From Lachnospiraceae bacterium (GTDB taxonomy: Bacteria > Bacillota > Clostridia > Lachnospirales > Lachnospiraceae): a stretch of DNA of 35,387 bases. Positions 7,463 to 15,551 of the stretch are shown piece after piece (position 1 is the first letter of the stretch; every line of letters starts with the position of its first letter). Location of the stretch: assembly GCA_017453865.1 (NCBI GenBank), contig JAFTEC010000099.1:1-35387 (forward strand). Direction: 5' to 3'. Made by a program: the position numbers and the translations under genes. Under the pieces are notes generated by a model. That model worked only from the letters and a program-made list of their open reading frames with translations. It made no database searches and was not told where the DNA came from.

Positions 7463-8143
7463 ATGAGCGTTAAATCAATGATAAAGAAGTCCATACTGGA
7501 ATCGGATATGTATAACCAGTCCATATCCTTAAGCACTCTTATGACCATAATGGTGGATATGCTGCTGGCTCTTATCATCGGACTTATAATCTACGAGATA
7601 TACAAACGATATTTTAACGGGGTCATTTACAGCAGGAGCTTCGCACTTACGCTAATCGGCATGACGGTACTTACCTGTATGGTAACCCTGGCGATCAGTA
7701 CCAATATCGTTATCTCCCTTGGTATGGTGGGTGCCCTGTCCATCGTCAGATACAGAAGCGCGGTGAAGGAGCCTCTGGATATAATGTATCTTTTCTGGTC
7801 CATAACCATGGGTATAACCATCGGCGCCAGCATGTATCTTCTGGCTGCGGCGGGAATGCTCTTTATGCTGCTGATCGTTGCGGTAATGCACAGACGTCAG
7901 GCGAAAGCAAGGTCATTTGTGATGATATTCCACGGAAATGACGGTGCGGAGGAAAAGGTGCTGGAGCTCTTAAAGAATATACCTCACGGGGTAAAGAGCA
8001 AGATCTCAAGAGGAGAGGACTCGGAAGTATCCGTGACCCTTGATCTCAGTGAAAAGGAGCTTGATATCGCGGATAAGGTACGTGGGGTTGACGGCGTAAA
8101 GGATGTGACCCTGATCTCCTACAACGGAGAGTACCATGGATAG
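7463..8143 (+). CDS. DUF4956 family membrane protein
   Basis: This 226-residue protein has about four membrane helices in residues 25-140 and a soluble C-terminal domain of about 85 residues. The conserved DUF4956 stretch is clear: FALTLIGMTVLTCMVTLAIS, then ISLGMVGALSIVRYRSAVKEPLDIMYLFW. The family has no proven biochemical activity. Its repeated pairing with VTC-domain genes suggests a role in polyphosphate production, transport or membrane anchoring (inference). AAAGGATAAAGAC precedes the ATG, and the gene follows the VTC gene by 31 bp. A perfect hairpin begins at its stop codon. Confidence 0.85.
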   Translation: MSVKSMIKKSILESDMYNQSISLSTLMTIMVDMLLALIIGLIIYEIYKRYFNGVIYSRSFALTLIGMTVLTCMVTLAISTNIVISLGMVGALSIVRYRSAVKEPLDIMYLFWSITMGITIGASMYLLAAAGMLFMLLIVAVMHRRQAKARSFVMIFHGNDGAEEKVLELLKNIPHGVKSKISRGEDSEVSVTLDLSEKELDIADKVRGVDGVKDVTLISYNGEYHG

Positions 8144-8170
8144 CAGCAGATCCGTTTACGGATCTGCTGC
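8143..8170. repeat. Perfect 12-bp inverted repeat at the stop codon of the DUF4956 gene
   Basis: Arms at 8143-8154 and 8159-8170 (GCAGCAGATCCG and its complement) enclose the loop TTTA. The left arm begins with the last base of the TAG stop. No T-run follows, so it is not a standard intrinsic terminator. It may stabilise the 3' end or reduce read-through. Confidence 0.8.
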
Positions 8171-8270
8171 ACGAACCGGCCGTTCCGCGAAGCGGACTTT
8201 AAATCGGCCGGTTCTCCCGTACGAACCGGCCGTTCCGCGAAGCGGACTTTAAATCGGCCGGTTCTCCCGT
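8171..8270. repeat. Perfect tandem duplication of a 50-bp nested palindrome
   Basis: 8171-8220 and 8221-8270 are identical. Each unit has a 10-bp outer stem (GAACCGGCCG pairing with CGGCCGGTTC; 8173-8182 with 8205-8214 in copy 1). Inside it is a smaller hairpin (TCCGC-GAA-GCGGA, 8184-8196) and the palindrome TTTAAA. The following bases (8271-8300) contain CCCGCGAAG and look like a decayed continuation. There is no open frame that suggests coding. Confidence 0.9.
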
Positions 8271-8320
8271 ACGGATCCCGTCCCGCGAAGTGAAGAATAC
8301 TCAAAAGGAAAGGAGTAAAT

Positions 8321-8590
8321 ATGCAGGATTTAGGAAACACCCAGATGTTCAAGGTTGAAAAAGAACCGGAGACAGGTGTTAAGGTGGTTTTGTCCACAGT
8401 CTATGAAGCGCTTACCGAAAAGGGCTACAATCCCATAAGCCAGATCGTAGGCTATATCATGTCAGGCGATCCCACCTACATTACCAGCCACAATAATGCC
8501 AGAAGCCTTATTATGAAGGTTGAGAGGGACGAGCTGGTTGAGGAGCTCCTGAAGCAGTACATCAAGAGCAGCGGATGGGATAAGGATTGA
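8321..8590 (+). CDS. ireB: IreB family regulatory phosphoprotein (DUF965)
   Basis: IreB-family proteins (YrzL in Bacillus) are small partners of the PASTA Ser/Thr kinase; in Enterococcus IreB is phosphorylated on N-terminal threonines and affects cephalosporin resistance. The 89 residues show the very conserved core [20 protein letters not shown] (~41-60). Thr7 is a candidate phosphosite. AAAGGAGTAAAT precedes the ATG. Its stop overlaps the TTG start of ruvX. The gene order ireB-ruvX-DUF1292 is conserved in Bacillota and supports all three calls. No kinase gene is in the window. Confidence 0.95.
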   Translation: MQDLGNTQMFKVEKEPETGVKVVLSTVYEALTEKGYNPISQIVGYIMSGDPTYITSHNNARSLIMKVERDELVEELLKQYIKSSGWDKD

Positions 8591-9018
8591 AATATCTCGG
8601 GCTTGACTACGGGTCAAAAACCGTCGGAGTGGCGGTGACTGATGCCACCGGAACCGTAATAAGGGAAGTGGAGATAATACGGAGACAGAAGGAAAAGGCG
8701 CTCCGGCGTACCTGTGCGCGTATCGAGGAGATCATCTCCGCCGAAAAGGCGGGGGTCATCGTCATCGGACTTCCCCTGAATATGGACGGGAGTAAGGGCG
8801 AAAGGGCCGAAAAGGCGCTTGCCTTCGGAGAGATGCTGGCAAGGCGGACAGGCCTGCCGGTACGCTTTCAGGATGAGAGACTGACCAGCGTGGAAGCAAA
8901 CGGGATAATGGATCAAGAGAATTTAAGGAGCGAAATGGACAGGAAGGCGCACGTTGACAGCGTGGCGGCAGCCGTGATCCTCGGAGATTTCCTTAACAGC
9001 GGAAAGGACCGCGGATAA
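8587..9018 (+). CDS. ruvX: Holliday junction resolvase-like protein (YqgF/RuvX)
   Basis: YqgF proteins have an RNase H-like fold and are proposed Holliday-junction resolvases, also linked to rRNA processing. The 143 residues contain [14 protein letters not shown] with Asp7 as the likely catalytic acid, [16 protein letters not shown] (~58-73), [11 protein letters not shown] (~96-106) and a C-terminal Asp in [11 protein letters not shown]. The start is TTG at 8587, overlapping the TGA of ireB as TTGA, so translation is probably coupled. Confidence 0.93.
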   Translation: MKYLGLDYGSKTVGVAVTDATGTVIREVEIIRRQKEKALRRTCARIEEIISAEKAGVIVIGLPLNMDGSKGERAEKALAFGEMLARRTGLPVRFQDERLTSVEANGIMDQENLRSEMDRKAHVDSVAAAVILGDFLNSGKDRG

Positions 9019-9019
9019 A

Positions 9020-9280
9020 ATGGACAGCGTGGTATTCACACAGGAAGACGGAACAGAAACAGAGTATTTTGTGCTTGCGGAAGCAAAGGTCGGACAGAAC
9101 TCCTATCTTCTCTGTACAGAGGAAGAAGAAGGAGACGCTGAGGCCTTTGTTTTACGGGCTGTACCGGATGGGGACGACGGAGAAAACATTCTCTATGAAA
9201 CAGTGGAGGATGAAAAAGAGCTTGAAAAAGCGGTGGAAGCCCTGGGAGAGATACTTGATGATGTTGACATCGAGCTGTGA
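9020..9280 (+). CDS. DUF1292 family protein (YrzB-like)
   Basis: This 86-residue acidic protein matches DUF1292, whose function is unknown. The typical pattern is present: a short strand region (FTQEDGTETEYFVLAEAKVGQ) followed by YLLCTEEEEGD and a Glu/Asp-rich C-terminal helix. It starts 1 bp after the ruvX stop, in the usual ireB-ruvX-DUF1292 order. Confidence 0.88.
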   Translation: MDSVVFTQEDGTETEYFVLAEAKVGQNSYLLCTEEEEGDAEAFVLRAVPDGDDGENILYETVEDEKELEKAVEALGEILDDVDIEL

Positions 9281-9311
9281 TGCGCCCCGCTACGGTTTTT
9301 GGAGGTAATAT

Positions 9312-10988
9312 TTGAAAAAGTACAAAAATGCATCGGGCTCAAAGCTCAGGATCATTGCTCTCGGGGGTCTTGAGCAGATCGGTCTGAACATTACTGCCTT
9401 TGAATACGAAGACAGTATTATTGTGGTGGACTGCGGCATCGCGTTTCCCGAGGACGATATGCTCGGAATAGATCTCTGTATTCCCGACGTTACCTATCTG
9501 AAGGAAAATATCGACAAGGTAAAGGGCTTCATAATAACCCACGGGCATGAGGACCATATCGGCGCACTTCCCTATGTATTGAAGGATGTGAACGCCCCGA
9601 TCTATTCCACGAAGCTTACCATAGGACTTATTGACCGTAAGCTGGAGGAGCATGGTCTGATAGGCAGTGTCAAGCGGAAGGTCGTGAAGCACGGACAGTC
9701 CATAAGCCTCGGGCAGTTTCGGATCGAGTTCATAAAAACGAACCACTCCATAGCGGATGCTTCGGCTTTGGCAATCTATTCCCCTGCGGGAATAGTTGTA
9801 CATACCGGAGACTTCAAGGTGGACTATACACCCGTATTCGGGGATGCCATAGACCTGCAGAGACTCGGAGAGATAGGGAAAAAAGGTGTTATGGCCCTTA
9901 TGTGCGACAGCACGAACGCCGAGAGGGAGGGCTTCACAAAGTCCGAGCGCAGCATAGGAGCGGTGTTTGACGGCTTATTCGACAGCCACAGAAAGGGCAG
10001 GATCATTATAGCGACCTTTGCCTCCAATGTGGACAGGGTACAGCAGATCATAAATACCGCATATAAGTACGGGCGGAAGGTCATTGTGGAAGGACGTTCC
10101 ATGGTGAATATCATAAATACCGCCCAGGAGCTTGGCTATATCAATATTCCGGAAAACACCCTTATCGATATAGACCGGATGAAGGATTATCCGGATGATA
10201 AGGTCGTCCTCGTGACCACGGGAAGCCAGGGCGAGTCCATGGCGGCTCTTTCCCGCATGGCAATGAATATGCATAAAAAGGTCAGCATAAAGCCCAACGA
10301 CACCATAATCTTCTCATCCACCCCCATACCCGGAAATGAGAAGTCCGTATCCAGGATAATCAACGAGCTGGAAAGCAAGGGGGCGGACGTTATCTTCCAG
10401 GAGGCCCACGTATCCGGGCACGCCTGCAGGGAAGAGATAAAGCTTGTTTATTCACTGGTAAAGCCCATGTATTCAATCCCTGTGCATGGCGAATACAGGC
10501 ACAGGCACGCCCAGGCGAATATTGCCGAGGAGCTGGGCTATGACCACGATCATATATTGATGATACATTCCGGTGATGTGCTGGAGCTCTCGGAGGAGAG
10601 CGGCGCGGAGGTGACAGGTCACGTTCATACCGGAGCCGTCTTTGTGGACGGTCTCGGCGTGGGGGACGTGGGGAATGTTGTCTTAAGAGACAGGCAGCAC
10701 CTCGCTGAGGACGGGATAGTCATCATCGTTCTTACCCTCGAAAAGGGTACGGGTCAGGTGTTGGCAGGTCCCGACATAATTTCACGCGGCTTTGTCTATG
10801 TGCGGGAATCCGATGCCCTGCTGGAGGATTCCACGGAGGTACTGGAGGAGTCGCTGGACGGCCTTGCGGAAAGGGGTATCAGCGACTGGGGAAGGATAAA
10901 GAATACTTTGAAGGATGATCTTTCCGACTATCTCTGGAAGAAGACAAAGAGGCGCCCCATGATCCTTCCCATCATCATGGAGGTCTGA
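9312..10988 (+). CDS. rnj: Ribonuclease J
   Basis: RNase J is the metallo-beta-lactamase/beta-CASP nuclease of Gram-positive RNA decay, with 5'-3' exonuclease and endonuclease activity. The 558 residues start with KLRIIALGGLEQIGLN. The metal motif is HGHEDH at 77-82, followed by SIADASALAI, HTGDFK and the beta-CASP part with ATFASNVDRVQQI, VTTGSQGE and SGHA. The start is TTG, seven nucleotides after GGAGGTAATA; no better start is available. It lies 31 bp after the DUF1292 gene. Bacillus has two paralogues (J1 and J2); which this corresponds to cannot be said. Confidence 0.96.
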   Translation: MKKYKNASGSKLRIIALGGLEQIGLNITAFEYEDSIIVVDCGIAFPEDDMLGIDLCIPDVTYLKENIDKVKGFIITHGHEDHIGALPYVLKDVNAPIYSTKLTIGLIDRKLEEHGLIGSVKRKVVKHGQSISLGQFRIEFIKTNHSIADASALAIYSPAGIVVHTGDFKVDYTPVFGDAIDLQRLGEIGKKGVMALMCDSTNAEREGFTKSERSIGAVFDGLFDSHRKGRIIIATFASNVDRVQQIINTAYKYGRKVIVEGRSMVNIINTAQELGYINIPENTLIDIDRMKDYPDDKVVLVTTGSQGESMAALSRMAMNMHKKVSIKPNDTIIFSSTPIPGNEKSVSRIINELESKGADVIFQEAHVSGHACREEIKLVYSLVKPMYSIPVHGEYRHRHAQANIAEELGYDHDHILMIHSGDVLELSEESGAEVTGHVHTGAVFVDGLGVGDVGNVVLRDRQHLAEDGIVIIVLTLEKGTGQVLAGPDIISRGFVYVRESDALLEDSTEVLEESLDGLAERGISDWGRIKNTLKDDLSDYLWKKTKRRPMILPIIMEV

Positions 10989-10991
10989 AAA

Positions 10992-11321
10992 TTGGACGCA
11001 AGGCTTTATGATGATGTGCTTGCATTTACCGAGTGCATAAAGGAAACTCCGGAGTACCGGGAGTACATAGAGAAAAAAAGACTGATCGCCGCTAACCCTG
11101 AGCTTCTGGAAAAGGCGGAGCAATTAAAAAAGGAGAATATGGAGCTCATATCCTCCTTTGAGGCGGGAAAGGATACTCTGGAGGAGCTTATGCGTTTTGC
11201 GGATAAATATGAGGATGCTTTCCTGGAGCCCGTTATAAACGACTATCTCCTGGCGGAAGCAGCCTTTTGCAAAATGATGCGGGAGATATTGACCATGACC
11301 ATGGAAAGGATAGATTTTTAG
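10992..11321 (+). CDS. YlbF/YmcA family protein
   Basis: The 109-residue, mostly helical protein fits the YlbF/YmcA family. In Bacillus, YlbF, YmcA and YaaT form a complex that controls RNase Y and hence mRNA maturation, competence and biofilms. The recognised pattern is ETPEYREYIEKKRLIAANPELL (~18-39, quoted in parts: ETPEYREYIEKK, NPELL) and EPVINDYLLAEAAF (~81-94). The start is TTG at 10992, with GGAGGT lying within the last codons of RNase J. Adjacency to RNase J suits a role in RNA turnover (inference). YlbF and YmcA members cannot be separated from sequence alone. Confidence 0.8.
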   Translation: MDARLYDDVLAFTECIKETPEYREYIEKKRLIAANPELLEKAEQLKKENMELISSFEAGKDTLEELMRFADKYEDAFLEPVINDYLLAEAAFCKMMREILTMTMERIDF

Positions 11322-11720
11322 TTGAAGGTCAGACACTTCTTTGTAAATTTGGCAGCCATGCTGGTGCGTATCCTTATCGTACTGGTTTTGGTATCATTCA
11401 TATATAAGCTTGGCTTTAAGGCATACGATTTCGGTTACAGGGTGTTTGCCGAGGAAGCCATGTCCCCGGAGCCGGGGAGGGATATAGAGGTTACGGTTCC
11501 TATGGGCTCATCGGCAATGGATATAGGTGAGATCCTTGAAAATTCAGGACTTATCAAGGATAAGACCCTGTTCTTTGTGCAGGAGCGGCTTTCGGAATAC
11601 CACGGAAAGCTATCCCCCGGCACCTATACGCTGAATACATCCCAGACCGCCCAGGATATGATGGAGATCATGGCCGAGGAGGAAGAGGCGTCGACCGGAG
11701 AAGCGGAAGATCGGGACTGA
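11322..11720 (+). CDS. Short MltG/YceG-like membrane protein without the catalytic domain
   Basis: One membrane helix (~residues 9-30) is followed by an extracytoplasmic segment that resembles the LysM-like N-terminal subdomain of the lytic transglycosylase MltG: VTVPMGSSAMDIGEILENSG, LIKDKTLFFVQERL and LSPGTYTLNT. The protein ends at 132 residues, whereas MltG is about 330-380 and carries a catalytic Glu in its C-terminal domain, which is absent here. The frame ends in an acidic tail and no remnant of the rest follows, so it looks like a designed short protein rather than a recent truncation. The start is TTG directly after the preceding TAG, with GGAAAGGA upstream. Confidence 0.75.
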   Translation: MKVRHFFVNLAAMLVRILIVLVLVSFIYKLGFKAYDFGYRVFAEEAMSPEPGRDIEVTVPMGSSAMDIGEILENSGLIKDKTLFFVQERLSEYHGKLSPGTYTLNTSQTAQDMMEIMAEEEEASTGEAEDRD

Positions 11721-11724
11721 AGCA

Positions 11725-12369
11725 ATGGTCGGAAATGAAAGGCTTACGGGATTTGTCAATTCCCTGTATAAAGGAAATACGCCCTTTCTGGAGGCTCTTG
11801 AAAGGGAGGCCCGGGAGGATGACATTCCGGTGATCAGAAAGGACACCCAGGCCTTCTTAAGGTTTCTGCTGAAGGAGCATGATCCCGGAAGCATACTGGA
11901 GATAGGAGCAGCTGTCGGGTTTTCCGCGATCTTTATGGCAGAATACAGCTCCCCGGAGTGCAGGATAAGGACCATAGAGAATTATGAGAAAAGGATAGCC
12001 CCGGCACGGCAGAATATCGAAAGGTCAGGCTATTCCCATAAGATAAGGCTGATATGCAAGGATGCCGCTGAAATACTTCCCGCTTTACAGGAAGGCTTTG
12101 ATATGATATTTATTGATGCGGCGAAAGCCCAGTATCCGTTCTATCTGAAGGAGGCGGACAGGCTGATCAATCCCGGAGGACTGATAATAGCCGATAACTG
12201 CCTGCAGGAGGGGGATATACTGGAATCAAAATTTGCTGTGGAACGGAGAAACCGCACCATCCATAAAAGAATGCGGGAATTTTTGAAGGAAATAACGGCG
12301 TCGGAGCGTTATACCGCGGCAGTACTGCCGATAGGGGACGGCATAGCCGTTGCCGTGAAGGATAAATGA
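11725..12369 (+). CDS. trmR: tRNA 5-hydroxyuridine methyltransferase (YrrM/TrmR type)
   Basis: TrmR uses S-adenosylmethionine to methylate 5-hydroxyuridine at tRNA wobble position 34 to 5-methoxyuridine. The 214 residues form a class I methyltransferase of the caffeoyl-CoA/catechol O-methyltransferase type: SILEIGAAVGFSAIFMAE (motif I, ~56-73), DMIFIDAAKAQYPFY (~126-140) and PGGLIIADNCLQEG (~152-165). The family alone would not fix the substrate. The next gene is a U32 protein of the type that makes 5-hydroxyuridine, and the same pairing occurs in Bacillus (yrrM-yrrN-yrrO), which supports TrmR. Its stop overlaps the next start as ATGA. Confidence 0.85.
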   Translation: MVGNERLTGFVNSLYKGNTPFLEALEREAREDDIPVIRKDTQAFLRFLLKEHDPGSILEIGAAVGFSAIFMAEYSSPECRIRTIENYEKRIAPARQNIERSGYSHKIRLICKDAAEILPALQEGFDMIFIDAAKAQYPFYLKEADRLINPGGLIIADNCLQEGDILESKFAVERRNRTIHKRMREFLKEITASERYTAAVLPIGDGIAVAVKDK

Positions 12370-13601
12370 GGAACAAAAAACCTGAGCTTTTAATACCTGC
12401 CAAGGGGCCGGAAGAACTGAAGACCGCCGTTTACTACGGGGCAGATGCCGTTTATCTTGGCGGGGAGGCTCTGAGTCTGAGGGCAAATGCGAGGAATTTC
12501 AGCTTAGAGGAGCTTAAGACCGCCATAGCCTTTGCCCATGAGAATAAAGTAAGGGTTTATATTACCGCTAATGTTTTCGCCCACAATGAGGATCTGAAAG
12601 AGGCGGAGAGCTACTTTCGGGAGATCAATGATATAATGCCGGATGCCCTTCTTATCTCGGATCCCGGGCTCTTTTCCCTTGCGCATGAGCTCTGTCCCGA
12701 TACGGAGCTCCATATAAGTACACAGGCAAACAACACGAATTACAGGACGGTACTTTTCTGGGCAGAGCAGGGTGCGAAGAGGATAGTGACCGCAAGGGAG
12801 CTGTCTTTAAGGGAAATAAGGGAGATAAGGGAGCATATCCCGGAGACCGTTGAAATAGAATCCTTTGTCCACGGTGCCATGTGCATATCCTATTCCGGAC
12901 GCTGCCTTCTTTCAAATTACTTTACCGGGAGGGATGCGAACCACGGGGAATGTACCCATCCCTGCAGATGGGAATATGCGCTTTCAGAGATGACGAGACC
13001 GGGAGAATATCTGCCGGTTGAGGAAAACGAAAGAGGGACCTACATCTTCAATTCAAAGGATCTCTGCATGATAGAGCATATCCCTGAGCTTATAGAAGCG
13101 GGCATTGACAGCTTCAAGGTTGAGGGCAGGATGAAGGCCGCCCTGTACGTCGCGGTGACAGCCAGGACTTACAGAAATGCCATAGATGATTATTTCGAAT
13201 CGCCGGAGAAATATGAAGCTAATAAAGCCCTTTACAGGGAAGAGATAGGGAAATGCACGACCAGGGACTTCTGTACCGGATTTTTCTTCGGAAAGCCCGG
13301 ACCGGATGCCCAGATCTACGGCGGCTCAACCTACAATAAGGAATACGTATATCTTGGACAGACGGAGGATACGGATCCCGAGGGCAGGGCAAGGCTCTTC
13401 CAAAAGAATAAATTTTCCGTTGGCGACAGGGTGGAGATCATGAAGAGGGATCTTAGGAATCTGGAGGTTACGGTCAGATCCATCCGTTCTTCGGAAAGAG
13501 GAGAGGTGGAAAGTGCGCCGCACCCGAAGGAGGAGCTTTTTGTAAGCTTTTCCGAAGCGCCGGAAAAGGGAGATATAATCCGGAAAAAACCTGAAAATTA
13601 A
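12366..13601 (+). CDS. trhP: U32 family tRNA hydroxylation protein (TrhP type)
   Basis: TrhP-type U32 proteins are needed for prephenate-dependent 5-hydroxylation of tRNA U34; older annotation calls them collagenase-like peptidases. The 411 residues begin with PELLIPAKGPEELKTAVYYG (~6-25) and carry the U32 signature ESFVHGAMCISYSGRC (~165-180). Four cysteines at about 173, 180, 196 and 200 probably hold an iron-sulfur cluster. FKVEGRMK is also typical. It overlaps trmR by 4 bp, the enzyme that would act on its product. Peptidase activity is unlikely. Confidence 0.88.
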   Translation: MRNKKPELLIPAKGPEELKTAVYYGADAVYLGGEALSLRANARNFSLEELKTAIAFAHENKVRVYITANVFAHNEDLKEAESYFREINDIMPDALLISDPGLFSLAHELCPDTELHISTQANNTNYRTVLFWAEQGAKRIVTARELSLREIREIREHIPETVEIESFVHGAMCISYSGRCLLSNYFTGRDANHGECTHPCRWEYALSEMTRPGEYLPVEENERGTYIFNSKDLCMIEHIPELIEAGIDSFKVEGRMKAALYVAVTARTYRNAIDDYFESPEKYEANKALYREEIGKCTTRDFCTGFFFGKPGPDAQIYGGSTYNKEYVYLGQTEDTDPEGRARLFQKNKFSVGDRVEIMKRDLRNLEVTVRSIRSSERGEVESAPHPKEELFVSFSEAPEKGDIIRKKPEN

Positions 13602-13611
13602 GGATAAATTG

Positions 13612-14544
13612 ATGAAGCTTTTAAGTGTAGTAGTACCATGCTGGAATGAGGAGGAGGTAATCCCCTTCTTCTATAAGGAAATGCATAAGACCTTGGAGGA
13701 GTTTAAGCAAAGCTATCCCGACACCTCCTTTGAGCTTATTTTTGTGGACGACGGATCCGTGGACAGGACTCTGCCTCTTATCAAGGAGCTTGCGGAGAAG
13801 GATCCCTGTATAAGGTATATCTCGTTTTCAAGGAATTTCGGTAAGGAAGCCGCACTTTACGCGGGCTTTGAAAATTCAAAGGGAGACTATGTGGTATGTA
13901 TGGATGTGGATCTGCAGGATCCGCCTGCCCTCCTCCCCGAAATGTACGAGGCAGTGATAAACGAGGGCTATGACTCCGCTGCCACGAGACGGGTCACCAG
14001 AAAAGGAGAGCCCTTGATACGTTCCTTCTTTGCGAGACGGTTTTACCGGCTGATGGATAAGATCTGCCAAACGGAGGTCGTGGACGGCGCGAGAGACTAC
14101 CGCATAATGACGAGACAGATGACTGATGCGGTCCTTTCCATGGGGGACTACTGCCGCTTTACGAAGGGTATCTACGGCTGGGTAGGCTTCAGGACAAAGT
14201 GGCTCGAATTTGAAAACATCGAACGTGTGGCAGGAGAGACAAAGTGGTCTTTCTGGAAGCTTTTAATATATGCGATAGAGGGGATCATTGCGTTTTCCAC
14301 CTTTCCCCTTGAGGTGATATCCTGGATCGGCGGGATCTTAAGCTTCCTCTTTCTTATCTTTTCCGTTGCGGGAGGGATATTGCTCCACCTCAAGGTCTGG
14401 TCAACACTGCCCCTTATAATCGGAGTTATCGGCTTTTTCTCATCCCTTAACCTGTTTTTCTTAGGGATAGCGGCCTGGTACTTAAGCAAGACCTATCTGG
14501 AAACAAAGAACCGCCCTATGTATGTTGCCAAGGAGATGACCTGA
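13612..14544 (+). CDS. GT2 glycosyltransferase with C-terminal membrane helices (GtrB/DPM1-like)
   Basis: The 310 residues start with a GT-A domain: SVVVPCWNEEEVIP, IFVDDGSVDRT (~43-53), SFSRNFGKEAALYAGF and the metal-binding MDVDLQDPP at 97-105. Two membrane helices follow near 233-255 and 262-292. Proteins of this layout move a sugar from a nucleotide donor to undecaprenyl phosphate on the inner face of the membrane (GtrB, DPM synthase). The ATG at 13612 is preferred to the overlapping TTG at 13609 because AAGGA lies at the right distance. It is the first gene of the glycan cluster. The sugar is unknown. Confidence 0.88.
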   Translation: MKLLSVVVPCWNEEEVIPFFYKEMHKTLEEFKQSYPDTSFELIFVDDGSVDRTLPLIKELAEKDPCIRYISFSRNFGKEAALYAGFENSKGDYVVCMDVDLQDPPALLPEMYEAVINEGYDSAATRRVTRKGEPLIRSFFARRFYRLMDKICQTEVVDGARDYRIMTRQMTDAVLSMGDYCRFTKGIYGWVGFRTKWLEFENIERVAGETKWSFWKLLIYAIEGIIAFSTFPLEVISWIGGILSFLFLIFSVAGGILLHLKVWSTLPLIIGVIGFFSSLNLFFLGIAAWYLSKTYLETKNRPMYVAKEMT

Positions 14545-15551
14545 TGAAGCTCATTATACAGATCCCCTGCCTGAATGAGGCGGATACACTGGAAATAGCC
14601 TTAAATGACCTGCCGAAGCATATTGACGGCATAGACGAGATAGAGGTTCTGATAATAAATGACGGAAGCCGGGACAACACCGTGGAGGTGGCAAGGAACT
14701 GGGGAGTGAACTATGTGGTAAGCTTCCCGAACAACAAGGGTCTTGCAAAGGGCTTTATCGCGGGACTGGATGCCTGTCTCCGGGAGGGTGCCGACATCAT
14801 TGTAAATACGGATGCCGATAACCAGTACTGCGGGGAGGACATCGAAAAGCTGGTCCGTCCCATTCTTGACGGCAAGGCGGAGATAGTGATCGGAGAGAGG
14901 CCCATAGACGACACACCGGATTTCTCACCGGTAAAGAAGCAGCTCCAGCATCTCGGCTCCTTTGTTGTGAGGGTTGCGTCAAATACCGATATCCCCGATG
15001 CGCCGAGCGGCTTCAGGGCATTTTCGAGAGAGGCGGCGCTGCGCTTAAATGTTATCAATAATTATACCTATACGCTGGAAACCATAGTACAGGCCGGAAG
15101 GAACCAGATGGCAATAACCTCCGTACCGGTCCGTACCAACAGGGAATTAAGGAAGTCCAGGCTCTTTTCCAGCATGAGCGGATACATAAAAAAGTCCGTG
15201 CTCACCATTATAAGGGCTTATATGATGTACAGGCCCCTGACCTTCTTTTCTGCCATAGGACTCATTCCCTTTATTGCGGGGCTGATCATTATGATAAGAT
15301 TCCTGATCTTCTTTATAAAGGGAGCCGGAGTGGGACATATTCAGTCATTGATCCTTGCAAGCACACTGATGATGCTCTCCTTCACCACCTTTATGATGGG
15401 CTTTCAGGCAGACCTTATGGCAGCGAACCGGAAAATTATGGAGGATGTGCAGTACCGGCTCAGACGTTTCGAGGCCGGATTTGAGAAGGATCTGAGAAAA
15501 GATGACGGGGAAAAAGAGGATAGCGGTAATAGGTCCGGTATATCCCTATAA
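14544..15551 (+). CDS. GT2 glycosyltransferase with C-terminal membrane helices
   Basis: The 335 residues have a GT-A domain with IIQIPCLNEADTL (~4-16), VLIINDGSRDNT (~35-46), NNKGLAKGFIAGLDA and the DxD motif NTDADNQY (~88-95). Two membrane helices lie at about 232-252 and 267-292, followed by a charged tail. It overlaps the preceding gene by one base (TGATG). With its neighbour it makes a pair of polyprenyl-phosphate glycosyltransferase-like enzymes. The last 50 bp overlap the next gene. Donor and acceptor cannot be told. Confidence 0.87.
   Translation: MKLIIQIPCLNEADTLEIALNDLPKHIDGIDEIEVLIINDGSRDNTVEVARNWGVNYVVSFPNNKGLAKGFIAGLDACLREGADIIVNTDADNQYCGEDIEKLVRPILDGKAEIVIGERPIDDTPDFSPVKKQLQHLGSFVVRVASNTDIPDAPSGFRAFSREAALRLNVINNYTYTLETIVQAGRNQMAITSVPVRTNRELRKSRLFSSMSGYIKKSVLTIIRAYMMYRPLTFFSAIGLIPFIAGLIIMIRFLIFFIKGAGVGHIQSLILASTLMMLSFTTFMMGFQADLMAANRKIMEDVQYRLRRFEAGFEKDLRKDDGEKEDSGNRSGISL

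Noticed and set aside
8143-8170. Intrinsic terminator after the DUF4956 gene
   Set aside because: The stem is perfect but no T-run follows, so I list it as an inverted repeat only.
8171-8270. CRISPR-like array
   Set aside because: There are only two adjacent units with no spacers between them and no cas genes; it is a tandem duplication of a palindrome.
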